NCBI GenBank assembly: GCA_964291475.2
Contig: OZ220079.1
Span: 1-64,000, forward strand
Source of the DNA: DAOUKH01 sp964291475
GTDB lineage: Bacteria > Chloroflexota > Dehalococcoidia > SHYB01
DNA length: 64,000 bases
Reading direction: 5' to 3'
Below are positions 1 to 7,881 of this stretch, in pieces (the first letter of the stretch is position 1; the number at the start of each line of letters is the position of its first letter). The notes beneath the pieces are model-generated. The model saw only the letters and a list, made by a program, of their open reading frames with translations. It had not been told where the DNA came from and made no database searches. Made by a program: the position numbers and the translations under genes.

Positions 1-97
1 AAGGTCTCGTAGAAGTCCCCGAGGCGGAACAGGAGGATGACGTCGGGAAACGCCGTTTTATGTCGAGATACTGGCGCCGCAGCGGCGTGTCGGACAT
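1..97 (-). CDS. mutS: DNA mismatch repair protein MutS, N-terminal fragment with apparent frameshift
   Basis: Reading on the minus strand from the ATG at 97-95, the first residues are MSDTPLRRQYLDIKRRFP, the usual opening of MutS domain I, the mismatch-recognition ATPase of DNA repair. After that the open frame turns to nonsense, but the next frame over reads LLFRLGDFYET up to the window edge, which is the continuation expected for MutS. The break falls at a run of three G (45-47, C on the coding strand) and one extra base would restore the frame. The gene is cut by the window edge. A real frameshift and a consensus error cannot be told apart here. An in-frame GTG lies seven codons upstream of the ATG. 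Confidence 0.62.
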   Translation of the reverse strand, partial: MSDTPLRRQYLDIKRRFPTSSSCSASGTSTRP

Positions 98-532
98 GAC
101 GCGCGCATTGTAGCCCACGCCCCCGCCCTCCGACAGCCACGGGCGACGCGGGCTCGAATGCCTGCGCGCCGCCGGGCTCGTCTACTTGTGGGTGCCCGCT
201 CCCCTCCCGTAGGGGCGATTCACGAATCGCCCTCCGGCCTCTCCCCCTCTGGAGACCTGTGCGTGACCCCGCCGACGACAGATCATCCATGTAGGGGCAA
301 CCCTTGTGGTTGCCCAGGGGTGCGGGCGGGGTCTTCTCCCCTGTAGGGGCGATTCACGAATCGCCCTCTCCTCCGGCCTCTCCCCCTCTGGGGGAGATCT
401 GAGAGAGGGCGCGCGCCGTTAGGCGCGCGAGCGCCCACAGGGCGCTCCTCACCCACTCGGTTCAAGGTTACGTAAAGCCCTCAGGCGCCCCTCAAACCTC
501 CCTCCCCTGGAGGGATCGAGGGCCATCCCCCC
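98..532. repeat. Gene-free stretch with dispersed palindromic repeats
   Basis: No coding region is supported here. The stretch holds inverted repeats sharing the flank GTAGGGGC: arms 213-221/224-232 and the same word again at 347-355/358-366, plus a different stem word at 295-302/308-315. It then has a CTCTCCCCCTCTGGGGGAGA-type repeat at about 377-410, followed by a GCGCGC-rich tail to 448. The same modules recur in many gaps of this window. Any promoter or terminator for the flanking minus-strand genes is hidden in this repeat material. Confidence 0.7.
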
Positions 533-1027
533 CTACAGCGGGAACTTCCAGGTGTCGGGAGCCGTCTTCGCGCTGAGCTTCCAGCGGGGAATGTTGTAGT
601 CCTGCGACGGGTGCTCGTCCCAGTCGAGCTCGACGGGCAGGCCGATGGCGATGTCCTCTTCCGGGTCGCGCATCAGGGCGGGAACCCGCGTCTTCGACCC
701 GTCCGGGTTCGTCCCGTCGGGAAGCTCGACGATCGCCACGCAGTACGGCACCGCGGGCACCATGTGCCCGAGGATGGGCTGGACGACGACGTTGTAGGTG
801 TAGATCTCGCCCTTGCCCTCGATCTCGGTGTAGTCGAGCTCCATCGTGCCGCACTGGCTGCACGCGGGGAAGGGCGGGAACCACTTCCGGTCGCACGGCG
901 GGCAGTAGGCGAGCATGAACTTCTTCTCTTTGGTGTACTCCCACCACGCCGCGATGTCCTGATCGGGAACGATCTGGATGCGGCTGTAGTCGGGCTGTCG
1001 CGGCGTGGAGCCGGGTTCCATGGTCAT
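533..1027 (-). CDS. Zn-ribbon / OB-fold protein (DUF35 family), partner of thiolase-like protein
   Basis: A 164-residue protein with the DUF35 layout: an N-terminal helical part, a rubredoxin-like zinc ribbon with Cys42, Cys45, Cys56 and Cys59 (CPPC and CSQC), then an OB fold. In known systems such proteins bind acyl-CoA and form complexes with thiolase-like subunits, for example in steroid side-chain degradation and HMG-CoA synthesis in archaea. The gene lies 6 bp after the thiolase-like gene on the same strand, so the two are almost certainly co-transcribed and form a complex. The coding strand has AGGAAAGG just before the start. Its substrate cannot be read from the sequence. Confidence 0.85.
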   Translation of the reverse strand: MTMEPGSTPRQPDYSRIQIVPDQDIAAWWEYTKEKKFMLAYCPPCDRKWFPPFPACSQCGTMELDYTEIEGKGEIYTYNVVVQPILGHMVPAVPYCVAIVELPDGTNPDGSKTRVPALMRDPEEDIAIGLPVELDWDEHPSQDYNIPRWKLSAKTAPDTWKFPL

Positions 1028-1033
1028 GGCGGA

Positions 1034-2263
1034 CTAGCCTTTCCTCAGGATGGCGGAGCTGGACATGGTCTCCATGCCCCAGCCCAGGCACGCCGCGATC
1101 TCGGCCTTCTTGACCTGGCGGCAGCCCTTGCTGCGGTCGTAGGTGTGGATACCCTCATTCCAGCGTGGACACGAATCGTCGGCGCGGTGGCGGAGCTGGC
1201 GGACGTTCTCGATCACCATGCTGATCCCGTGGGTGTAGCCCTCGGAGAGGTGACCGCCCGAGAGGTTGTTCGGCCGCCCGCCGGGGTGGTCGATCTCCAG
1301 GTTGCCCTCGGCGACGTAGGGCCCGGCCTCGCCGCGCGGCACGAAGCCGTAGGCCTCGAGCTGGATCAGCGTGGTGAAGGTGAACGCGTCGTACGACGAC
1401 GTGATGTCGATGTCGTTCTGCGTGACGCCCGACATCCCGAAGAGCCGGTCGCGCCCATAGAAGCTGGCGACCTCGTGGATCACGTCGCGGCTGTAATTCC
1501 ACGCCGGGTTGTCCGCCATCGTGCGCGCCGTGCCCCCCATGATGAAGACCGGCGGCTGCTTCAGGTCCCAGGAGCGTTCGGCCTTGGTAATGATGAGGGC
1601 GGCGGCGACGTCGGTCTCCAGGCAGCAGTCGAGGAGGTGGAAGGGCTTCGACACCCACCGCGAGTTCATGTAGTCCTCGATCGTGATCGGCGCCGTCATG
1701 ATCGACTTCGGATTGAGCAGCGCATGTTTCCGGTGGGCCACCGAGATCATGCCCAGCTGCTCGCTCTTCAGCCCGTAGTCCCGCATGTAGCGCATGCAGC
1801 TGATGCCGAACTTCTGGGCCGGCGTCGTGAAGCCGTAGAGCGGCTCGAAGCTGTTGGGCGCGGTGATCGGCGTCGGCGGCATCGGACCCCCGGGAGCCTG
1901 ACCGCCCATGCGCCGTCCCGACCGTCCGTTCATCGAGCGGAAGACGACCATCGTATTGCAGTAGCCGCCGACGACGAGGCCCACCGCATGCGCGATCAGC
2001 GCCTCGGTGCTCGATCCGCCGCCCGAAATATCGACCTGGTAGTTGAGCCGCATTCCCAACGCCGAGGCGATGTGCATGCCCGACGTGGAATCGGCCGCGT
2101 TGTAGCTCGTGATGCCGTCGACGTCCTGGGGCCGGATGCCGGCGTCGTCGCAAGCGTTCTTGACGGCCTCGATGGCCATGGAAAGCGTGGTGCGGTTCGA
2201 CGGCCGCATGTGGGGCGTCTCCCCCACGCCGACGATGCACGTCTTGTCGGTGAACTCACCCAT
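1034..2263 (-). CDS. Thiolase-like / SCP2-type lipid-transfer protein, possible Ltp2-like aldolase
   Basis: A 409-residue thiolase-fold protein, opening with a GVGETPH strand and ending in the CLGWGMETM region of the family. The position of the catalytic cysteine (around residues 80-86) reads ISGGGSSTEAL, so the nucleophile is replaced by glycine. The later HxxG region reads GGHLSEGYTHG. Thiolase-like proteins without this cysteine, paired with a DUF35 protein, include the Ltp2 retro-aldolases of steroid side-chain cleavage. The downstream DUF35 gene matches that pairing. The alternative is a true acyltransferase with rearranged catalytic residues. Thiolase fold: sure; aldolase activity: inference. 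Confidence 0.85.
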   Translation of the reverse strand: MGEFTDKTCIVGVGETPHMRPSNRTTLSMAIEAVKNACDDAGIRPQDVDGITSYNAADSTSGMHIASALGMRLNYQVDISGGGSSTEALIAHAVGLVVGGYCNTMVVFRSMNGRSGRRMGGQAPGGPMPPTPITAPNSFEPLYGFTTPAQKFGISCMRYMRDYGLKSEQLGMISVAHRKHALLNPKSIMTAPITIEDYMNSRWVSKPFHLLDCCLETDVAAALIITKAERSWDLKQPPVFIMGGTARTMADNPAWNYSRDVIHEVASFYGRDRLFGMSGVTQNDIDITSSYDAFTFTTLIQLEAYGFVPRGEAGPYVAEGNLEIDHPGGRPNNLSGGHLSEGYTHGISMVIENVRQLRHRADDSCPRWNEGIHTYDRSKGCRQVKKAEIAACLGWGMETMSSSAILRKG

Positions 2264-2432
2264 CTATGGGGACCTCCTCAGCGCCGGTGGCCCGCACCCG
2301 CGCACGGCGAAACAAACCAGTTGCACGGGAAATCGAAGCGGGGCGCAAAACGTTCGCACTTTAGCACCGGCCCCTTCGCCTCGCAATAGAGGCCGCGGTG
2401 GCGTAGAATCCCCGCGTTCCGTCCGGAGTCCC

Positions 2433-3302
2433 ATGCAAAAAGTCGCCGTCGTCACCGATAGCTCTTCCTGCATCGCCGGGGAGATCGCCCGCTCCCACGG
2501 AATCGAGATCGTCCCCTACGACCTGGTGTTCGACGGCAGGGTCTACCGCGACGGCGTCGACCCGCCCGGCGACTTCTACGGCCTGCTGCGGCAGTCGAAA
2601 CGTCCCCCCACTACGGCGGCCCCCTCGCCCGGCCAATACCTCGAAGCCTACGAAGCGGCGAGCAAGCGGGCGCATTCGGTGCTCTGTATCACGCTCCCCG
2701 CCGGGCTGAGCTCGAGCCACAGCGCCTCGCAGCACGCCGTGTCGCTTGCCGAAGAGCAGCTCCCCGGAACCGCCATACGCTCCATCCCCGCCCCCGCGGT
2801 GGCCGGCGGGCAGGGGCTGATCGCCATCGAAACGGCGCGGCTCGCGGCCAACGGCGCGTCGCTCGACGAGGCCGCCGCTTTCGTCGACGCCATCGCCCCC
2901 AAGGTCGACTTCTACGCCGTGCTCGACACCCTCGAATACCTGGCGAAGGGCGGCCACGTCCCCAAGGCCGCGGCCTGGCTCGGCGACAGGGTCGGCTTCA
3001 AGCCTGTGCTCACCGCGCACCACGGCAAGGTCGAGCGGCTCACCCAGGCCCGCTCCAAGACTAGGGCCATCGAGCGCATGCTGAAGATGATGCACGAGTC
3101 GAACCCCGGCGGCGCCCCAATTCGCGCCGTGCTCATGCACGCCGCGGCCCCCGACGAAGCTGCGCGCTTCACCGAGAAGATACGCGAGCGCTTCGACTGC
3201 CGCGAAGTCCTGACCACCGAGTTCACCCCGGTCATGGGCGCCCATTCCGGCCCCGGCGTCGTCGGCGTCGCCTACCGCATCCTCGACGACGCAACCCCCT
3301 AG
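2433..3302 (+). CDS. DegV family fatty-acid-binding protein
   Basis: A 289-residue DegV protein. The N-terminal motif VVTDSSSC (residues 5-12) is the family signature for the fatty-acid head-group site, followed by the PTTAAPSPGQY segment of domain 1 and the GGHVPKAAAW segment of domain 2. In Gram-positive bacteria such proteins (FakB) present fatty acids to the kinase FakA. No kinase gene lies nearby, so the partner is unknown. The ATG at 2433 is chosen because GGAG sits five bases upstream. The frame stays open further 5', but that part overlaps the divergent thiolase-like gene and lacks family similarity. Confidence 0.88.
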   Translation: MQKVAVVTDSSSCIAGEIARSHGIEIVPYDLVFDGRVYRDGVDPPGDFYGLLRQSKRPPTTAAPSPGQYLEAYEAASKRAHSVLCITLPAGLSSSHSASQHAVSLAEEQLPGTAIRSIPAPAVAGGQGLIAIETARLAANGASLDEAAAFVDAIAPKVDFYAVLDTLEYLAKGGHVPKAAAWLGDRVGFKPVLTAHHGKVERLTQARSKTRAIERMLKMMHESNPGGAPIRAVLMHAAAPDEAARFTEKIRERFDCREVLTTEFTPVMGAHSGPGVVGVAYRILDDATP

Positions 3303-3981
3303 GCCTCGCCTCCCCCAACGGAGACCTTTGCACAACTCCCGTCGATGGTTGAAAACGGGTGGAGCGGCGTGGTCTTCCCTCTCCCCCTCTGGGGGAGACT
3401 GAGAGAGGGCCGGGGCTGGGGCGGGGTGCGCCAACGTCCACGCTGCCCCCAACACCGTTGCGCAAACGACGCCACTGTGCCATCCGCCCATTGCCCATGC
3501 TCTCCCTCGCTCCCTACCATGACGCTATGCACCCTCAGCCCACAGGCGTCGGCCAATCGCATACCACCGCTCCCTCTGAGGACGGTCAAAGGCCATGGGC
3601 GCGCGTCCCCCGGCGCGTAGGCGCATTTCGATGCCGGTCCCGCCGGCATTCGTGCGAGGCGCCCCCGCGTGCGGGGAACGGCCTCGAAGAACTCCTCAAC
3701 GGCCGCGGTGGCCAAGCGGGAGTTGTGAGACTGCGCCCGGCTAGGGCGGTAGCCTTGAAGATCTCCTGTGAAGGAGATGCGAAGAGACGTCTGAGGGATA
3801 ACGCTCGGTAGACGAATCCCCGCCGAGCCGCGCCGCCGCCCCTGTCTGGGTGTCGACGCTCCCCATCCGCTCTCTTTTTTCGGGATTCCCCTAGGGACTC
3901 CCGTATCTTCGCCGGAAGCGTTGCTTTCGTGTAACCTTTGCTGGCGACAGCCGCGAGATCGCAGTCAAAGGCCGATTTTTC
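3303..3981. other. Gene-free region with a repeat copy and hairpin-rich segment
   Basis: No credible protein is encoded. A CTCTCCCCCTCTGGGGGAGA repeat lies at about 3378-3411. From 3631 to 3835 the plus strand carries a series of short perfect stems (listed as a separate RNA candidate). A further near-perfect hairpin with one mismatch lies at 3881-3903, directly after a TCTCTTTTTT run. Confidence 0.6.
3631..3835 (+). ncRNA. Candidate structured RNA, class unknown
   Basis: Perfect stems occur in series: 3631-3637/3643-3649; 3655-3660/3681-3686 enclosing 3663-3667/3672-3676; 3690-3695/3719-3724 enclosing a GGCC stem; 3761-3766/3773-3778; and 3788-3792/3810-3814. At 3734-3754 the words CGCCC, GGCTA, GGGCG and TAGCC could form an H-type pseudoknot (3734-3738/3744-3748 with 3739-3743/3750-3754). 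Conserved motifs of tmRNA, RNase P RNA, SRP RNA and tRNA T-arms were looked for and not found. The strand is a guess, since stems exist on both, and GC-rich DNA gives stems easily. Confidence 0.3.
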
Positions 3982-4755
3982 ATGCCGGATGTCCTCTTCG
4001 AAGTCCTCGACCACGTCGCGGTCATCACGCTCAACCGCCCCGAGCGGATGAACGCGGTGAACGACGGCTTGGGCCGCGAGCTCAACGCCGCCCTCCGCCG
4101 GGCCGGAACGGAGCCCGAAGCCCGCGCCGTAGTCTTGACCGGCGCCGGCCGCGGCTTCTGCTCCGGCCTCGACCTCAAGGAACGGGCCCAGGGCAAGGGC
4201 GGGCGCACCTGGGCCAAGCGCCTCCGGGGACTCGAGACCCCCAAGATCGCCCTCGCCCTGGACAAGCCCATCATCGGCGCGGTTAACGGCCCCGCTATCG
4301 GCGTCGGCTTCGAGTACGCCATGCTCTGCGACTACCGCATCGGCACCCCCACGGCCCGCATGGGCGACGTCCACGTCAAGCGCGGCCTCGTCGAGGACTG
4401 CGCCGATCCGCTCACCCTCCCCCGCGCCGTCGGCGACGCCGCAGCGAAGAAGGTCCTCTTCACCGGCGAGGTCTTCGATCCCGACGAGCTCCTCCGCCTC
4501 GGCGTCCTCAACGAGGTCGTCGAAGCGGACGCGTTGATGGACCGCGCGCTCGGTCTGGCGGGACGCATGGCCGCGAACCCCCCGCTCGCCGTGCGCATGA
4601 CCAAGCATCTCCTCCGCATGGCGAACCCCTACCCAACCGAGCACGTCATCGACCAGTCGATGGTCATGATGGGCATCCTCCAGACCACCGACGACTTCAA
4701 GGAATCGATCCAGGCCTTCGTCGAGAAGCGCGAGGCCCGGTTCGGAGGCCGGTGA
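3982..4755 (+). CDS. Enoyl-CoA hydratase/isomerase (crotonase) family protein
   Basis: A 257-residue crotonase. The opening VAVITLNRPERMNAV and the oxyanion-hole segment LTGAGRGFCSGLDLKE (about residues 50-65) are typical. The first catalytic glutamate position is kept (GFEYAMLCD), but the second, usually in a QPE motif, aligns with GDVH, so the acid/base glutamate is replaced. It may therefore be an isomerase, hydrolase or other crotonase-type enzyme and not a classical hydratase. It ends 4 bp before lipB and probably shares its transcript. Confidence 0.85.
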   Translation: MPDVLFEVLDHVAVITLNRPERMNAVNDGLGRELNAALRRAGTEPEARAVVLTGAGRGFCSGLDLKERAQGKGGRTWAKRLRGLETPKIALALDKPIIGAVNGPAIGVGFEYAMLCDYRIGTPTARMGDVHVKRGLVEDCADPLTLPRAVGDAAAKKVLFTGEVFDPDELLRLGVLNEVVEADALMDRALGLAGRMAANPPLAVRMTKHLLRMANPYPTEHVIDQSMVMMGILQTTDDFKESIQAFVEKREARFGGR

Positions 4756-4759
4756 ACCC

Positions 4760-5449
4760 ATGGGCGGCCGGCTCAGCGTCTGCGACCTGGGACTGGTCGA
4801 CTACGGCGAGGCGCTCGCCCTGCAGCGCGCCCTCCGCGACCGCCGCCTCGAAGGCGGCGTCGGCGACACGCTCCTTCTCCTGGAACACCCGCCGACGATC
4901 ACCCTCGGTCGCCGCACCGCGGAGGACGACCTGCTCGTCGACCGCGAAGGACTGCGGCGGCTCGGCTTCGCCGTCGCCGAGGTCGAGCGCGGCGGCCGCG
5001 CCACCTACCACGGGCCCGGACAGGTCGTGGGCTACGCCATCGTCTCCCTCAAAGAACGCTCCCTCTCCGTGCCGAGCTTCGTAGCGCTCCTCGAACAGAC
5101 CGGCATCGAGTACCTCGCGAAGCTGGGAATCCAGGCCGGCCGCCGCGACGGCTTCAACGGCGTGTGGGTCAACGGGCGCAAGATCGGCGCGATCGGCGTC
5201 CACCTTCGCCGTTGGGTGAGCCTGCACGGCTTCGCCCTGAACGTCGACCCCGACCTGCGCCACTACGACGCCATCGTCCCCTGCGGCATCACCGACGCCG
5301 AGGCGACCTCCGTCCGCCGCGAGCTCGGCTCCGCGCCGCCCATGAACGAGGTGAAGCGGGGCGTTGCGGCTGCCTTCTCCCAGGCCCTCGGCTACAGGGG
5401 CATGGACTGGGTCGGCGTCGAGTCGCTGCCGGCGCGACCGGCCGCCTAG
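4760..5449 (+). CDS. lipB: Octanoyltransferase (lipoate biosynthesis)
   Basis: LipB moves octanoyl groups from acyl carrier protein to the lipoyl domains of 2-oxoacid dehydrogenases and the glycine cleavage H protein. The 229-residue protein has the signature RGGRATYHGPGQ at residues 77-88, the catalytic Lys141 in GRKIGAIG, and the acyl-carrying Cys175 in VPCGITD. The ATG at 4760 is preceded by GGAGG at 4744-4748. No lipA is visible in the window. Its last four bases overlap the end of the convergent MFS gene. Confidence 0.95.
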   Translation: MGGRLSVCDLGLVDYGEALALQRALRDRRLEGGVGDTLLLLEHPPTITLGRRTAEDDLLVDREGLRRLGFAVAEVERGGRATYHGPGQVVGYAIVSLKERSLSVPSFVALLEQTGIEYLAKLGIQAGRRDGFNGVWVNGRKIGAIGVHLRRWVSLHGFALNVDPDLRHYDAIVPCGITDAEATSVRRELGSAPPMNEVKRGVAAAFSQALGYRGMDWVGVESLPARPAA

Positions 5450-6687
5450 AGCGACCGGCTCGGCCGCCACTCAATGAAGCGGCGGGTGATGAAGAAGCCG
5501 GAGACGATGATGCCGATTGACGAAAGTACTCCCACAAGGAGCGCGGTGCGCATCGAGCCGGTTTCGTCGGATATCGTGCCAACCACGACCGGCCCGGCAA
5601 TGCCTCCCGCCAGAAAGAGCATGGTAAGCAACGCGGAGGCGAGCGCGATCTCACGCTGCGAGATGCGTGGGATCTCGAAGGGCAGCGCCAATATCAACGG
5701 GATGTAGCCCCAAGACACGCCGAAGCCGATCATCAAGAGCACCAGCACCCAGATGTCCGTGGTGTACAGCAGGCCCACGCAGCTAAGCGTCATCACGAGG
5801 CCGGACACCATGAAGAGAGCGCGGCGGGCGCGAATCCTCGGACCGAGCCACCCAATTCCGATGGCCACCGGGATCGTCACGAGGGAACCGAATCCGAAGA
5901 GAAGCCCGGAAGTGGTCCGGGCGACGCCGTTGTCCTCGAGCATGAACGTGGGCCAGAACGTGGCCAGCGAGATCCAGTTGAACGTGGCGCAGAATGCCCC
6001 CAGTCCGGCGATCCACAGGATCGGGTGCCCCAGGATGGCGCGGGGCGGGGGAGCCGGCCCACGGGACTCCGGTGGCGGCAGGTCTCGCTCTCTCCCCAGG
6101 ATGATCCAGTAGAGCGCCGTGAAGGCGGCGAAGACCGTGAAGATGTAATAGGCGGCGCGCCAGTTCCCCGTCGCCTCCAGGATGAGCGGCGTGCCGTAGA
6201 GTGCGGCGAACTCGGCTATGCCGATAAGCCCGATGATGATGCCCTGCGCCAGCGGGACTTCGCGCAGAGGAAACCACTGCTGAATGAGCATGGCGCGGGC
6301 AGGCTGACGGATCGAGAAGCTGATGCCGAAGGCGATGCGGGCGAGAAGGAAGAAGACGAAGCCGGTGGCGAGCCCGTGCAAAAGGGTTAGGACGGTCCCC
6401 GCGATGAGCGAGGCGATGACCACCTTGAGCGGCCGGAATCGCGTGAGCAAGAAGCCGGCTGGGAGGGTCACCAGGAGGTTGCCCACCTGCACCGATGAGC
6501 CCAGCCAGCCGCTCTGAGACAGGCTGAGGCTGAACTCCTCGCGGATCTCGGGGAGCAGCAGGCCGAACGACAGCACGGGGAGGGTCATCGCCCACACGGT
6601 GAGGACCATGCCGGCGATCATGACCCAGCGGTACGAGCTCAGCGTGCCGCCGCCCGCCGTCTCGACGTTCCCTTCAGTCACGGCCAT
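5446..6687 (-). CDS. MFS transporter
   Basis: A 413-residue major facilitator with about twelve hydrophobic segments. A cytoplasmic loop with a GFLLTRFRPLK motif follows helix 2, and a charged loop near residue 200 (RERDLPPPESRG) separates the two halves. It acts in the cytoplasmic membrane, and the substrate cannot be told. The gene faces lipB and overlaps it by four bases. Upstream lies a divergent alpha/beta hydrolase, with about 120 bp between them that would hold both promoters. Confidence 0.85.
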   Translation of the reverse strand: MAVTEGNVETAGGGTLSSYRWVMIAGMVLTVWAMTLPVLSFGLLLPEIREEFSLSLSQSGWLGSSVQVGNLLVTLPAGFLLTRFRPLKVVIASLIAGTVLTLLHGLATGFVFFLLARIAFGISFSIRQPARAMLIQQWFPLREVPLAQGIIIGLIGIAEFAALYGTPLILEATGNWRAAYYIFTVFAAFTALYWIILGRERDLPPPESRGPAPPPRAILGHPILWIAGLGAFCATFNWISLATFWPTFMLEDNGVARTTSGLLFGFGSLVTIPVAIGIGWLGPRIRARRALFMVSGLVMTLSCVGLLYTTDIWVLVLLMIGFGVSWGYIPLILALPFEIPRISQREIALASALLTMLFLAGGIAGPVVVGTISDETGSMRTALLVGVLSSIGIIVSGFFITRRFIEWRPSRSL

Positions 6688-6806
6688 GCGAAGATTGGGT
6701 CTCTCAACGGAGCGGCTTCTCGTTGGCGGCCCCGCCGGCGCGTCCTTGCGGGCGGCGGAACGGCCACCTTAGCATAGGGCCGCCAAAGCCAAAGGAGCGA
6801 TCCATC

Positions 6807-7658
6807 TTGAAGACCGCCGTCGACCCTTCCCACACCCCCGAGAGCCGATTCGCGGACGTGAACGGCCTCCGCCTGCACTACGTCGATTGGGGAAACTCGT
6901 CAGCCCCGTCGCTCGTGCTGCTGCACGGACACGGCAGCAACGTCCACACCTTCGACCAGCTCGCCGATCGGCTGCGCCAGGAGTGGCGCATCGTCGCCCT
7001 CGACCAGCGGGGCCACGGCGATTCCCACTGGGCGGACGACTACGCCGGCGAACACTTCGTGGCCGACTTCCAGGGCTTCACCTCGGCGGTCGGACTAAAG
7101 CGCTTCTCGCTGCTCGGTCACTCGATGGGCGGGCTCGTCGCGATGGCCTATGCCGCCGCCAACCCCGACGCCGTCGAGCGTTTGGTCATCGTCGACATCG
7201 GCCCCGAAATCGCGCATGGAGGAACGGAATCGGTGCGCCGCCAGACCGTAGAGGCCCCCGAAGAGTTCGACAGCCTGGAAGACGTCTACGTCTTCCTCCG
7301 CGCCTCCGATCCTGAGCCCCCCGACGACATGCTCCGCTACCGCGCCAAGCACGGCGCCCGCCGGCTCGAAAACGGCAAGTGGGGCTGGAAGTACGACCGC
7401 GCCCTGCGCTCGCCCTCGGGCGAGTCCCGGCTCCCCGACCCCGAGTTGCTCTGGGCCGCCCTCGCCTCCACTCCCTGCCCCACGCTCGTAATCCGAGGCG
7501 AACGCAGCGAGATCCTCGACGCGGCGGTGGCGGAGCGCATGGAGCGGACGCTGCCCCAAGGGCGCTACGTCGAGATCGAGAACGCCGGCCACCGCATCAC
7601 CCTCGACAACCTCGACGGCCTCGAACGCGAAGTCCGCGCCTTCCTTGCCGAGCCCTAG
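6807..7658 (+). CDS. Alpha/beta hydrolase
   Basis: A 283-residue alpha/beta hydrolase fold enzyme. The oxyanion segment LLHGHGSN begins at residue 38, the nucleophile is Ser106 in GHSMGG, and the catalytic histidine is in AGHRITLD near residue 263. The start is taken at TTG 6807 because AAAGGAG lies ten bases upstream. A longer frame back to 6723 is rich in proline and arginine and looks non-coding. The substrate is unknown; esters and lactones are typical. A dispersed repeat block follows directly after the stop. Confidence 0.85.
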   Translation: MKTAVDPSHTPESRFADVNGLRLHYVDWGNSSAPSLVLLHGHGSNVHTFDQLADRLRQEWRIVALDQRGHGDSHWADDYAGEHFVADFQGFTSAVGLKRFSLLGHSMGGLVAMAYAAANPDAVERLVIVDIGPEIAHGGTESVRRQTVEAPEEFDSLEDVYVFLRASDPEPPDDMLRYRAKHGARRLENGKWGWKYDRALRSPSGESRLPDPELLWAALASTPCPTLVIRGERSEILDAAVAERMERTLPQGRYVEIENAGHRITLDNLDGLEREVRAFLAEP

Positions 7659-7881
7659 TCCCACCAGCCTCTCTCCCTCTGGGAGAGACTGAGAGAAGGC
7701 CGGGGTGGGGCCGGGAGGTCTTGCCTCTTCTCCCCACGGGAGAAGATTGAGATGAGGGGCCCCCTCACAACCAACAGGGACTATCGAAGCTCGCCTCCTT
7801 CCCTTCAGGCGCGCGAGCGCCCAGCGGGCGCTGCTTGACACCGCATCGGCCCACTCCAACAATGCCCGCGGAGGGACGCCC
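7659..7881. repeat. Dispersed repeat block
   Basis: Contains three modules seen elsewhere in the window: a CTCTCCCTCTGGGAGAGACTGAG palindrome-like unit near 7669-7698, a CTTCTCCCCACGGGAGAAGATTGAGA unit near 7727-7755 followed by GGGGCCCCCTC, and a GGCGCGCGAGCGCCC unit near 7808-7822. No coding frame is supported. Confidence 0.75.

Noticed and set aside
611..2389. 592-codon plus-strand frame opposite the DUF35/thiolase-like genes
   Set aside because: Antisense to two well-supported genes, with repetitive Arg/Val/Gly/Asp composition typical of shadow frames.
3299..3715. 138-codon minus-strand frame in the degV-crotonase gap
   Set aside because: Crosses a dispersed repeat, has low-complexity composition and no recognisable domain or ribosome site.
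3631..3835. tmRNA, RNase P RNA, SRP RNA or long-variable-arm tRNA
   Set aside because: None of the conserved motifs (GAGGAAAGTC, tmRNA T-arm and CCA end, SRP GGAAGG loop, tRNA T-arm) was found, and the acceptor ends do not pair.
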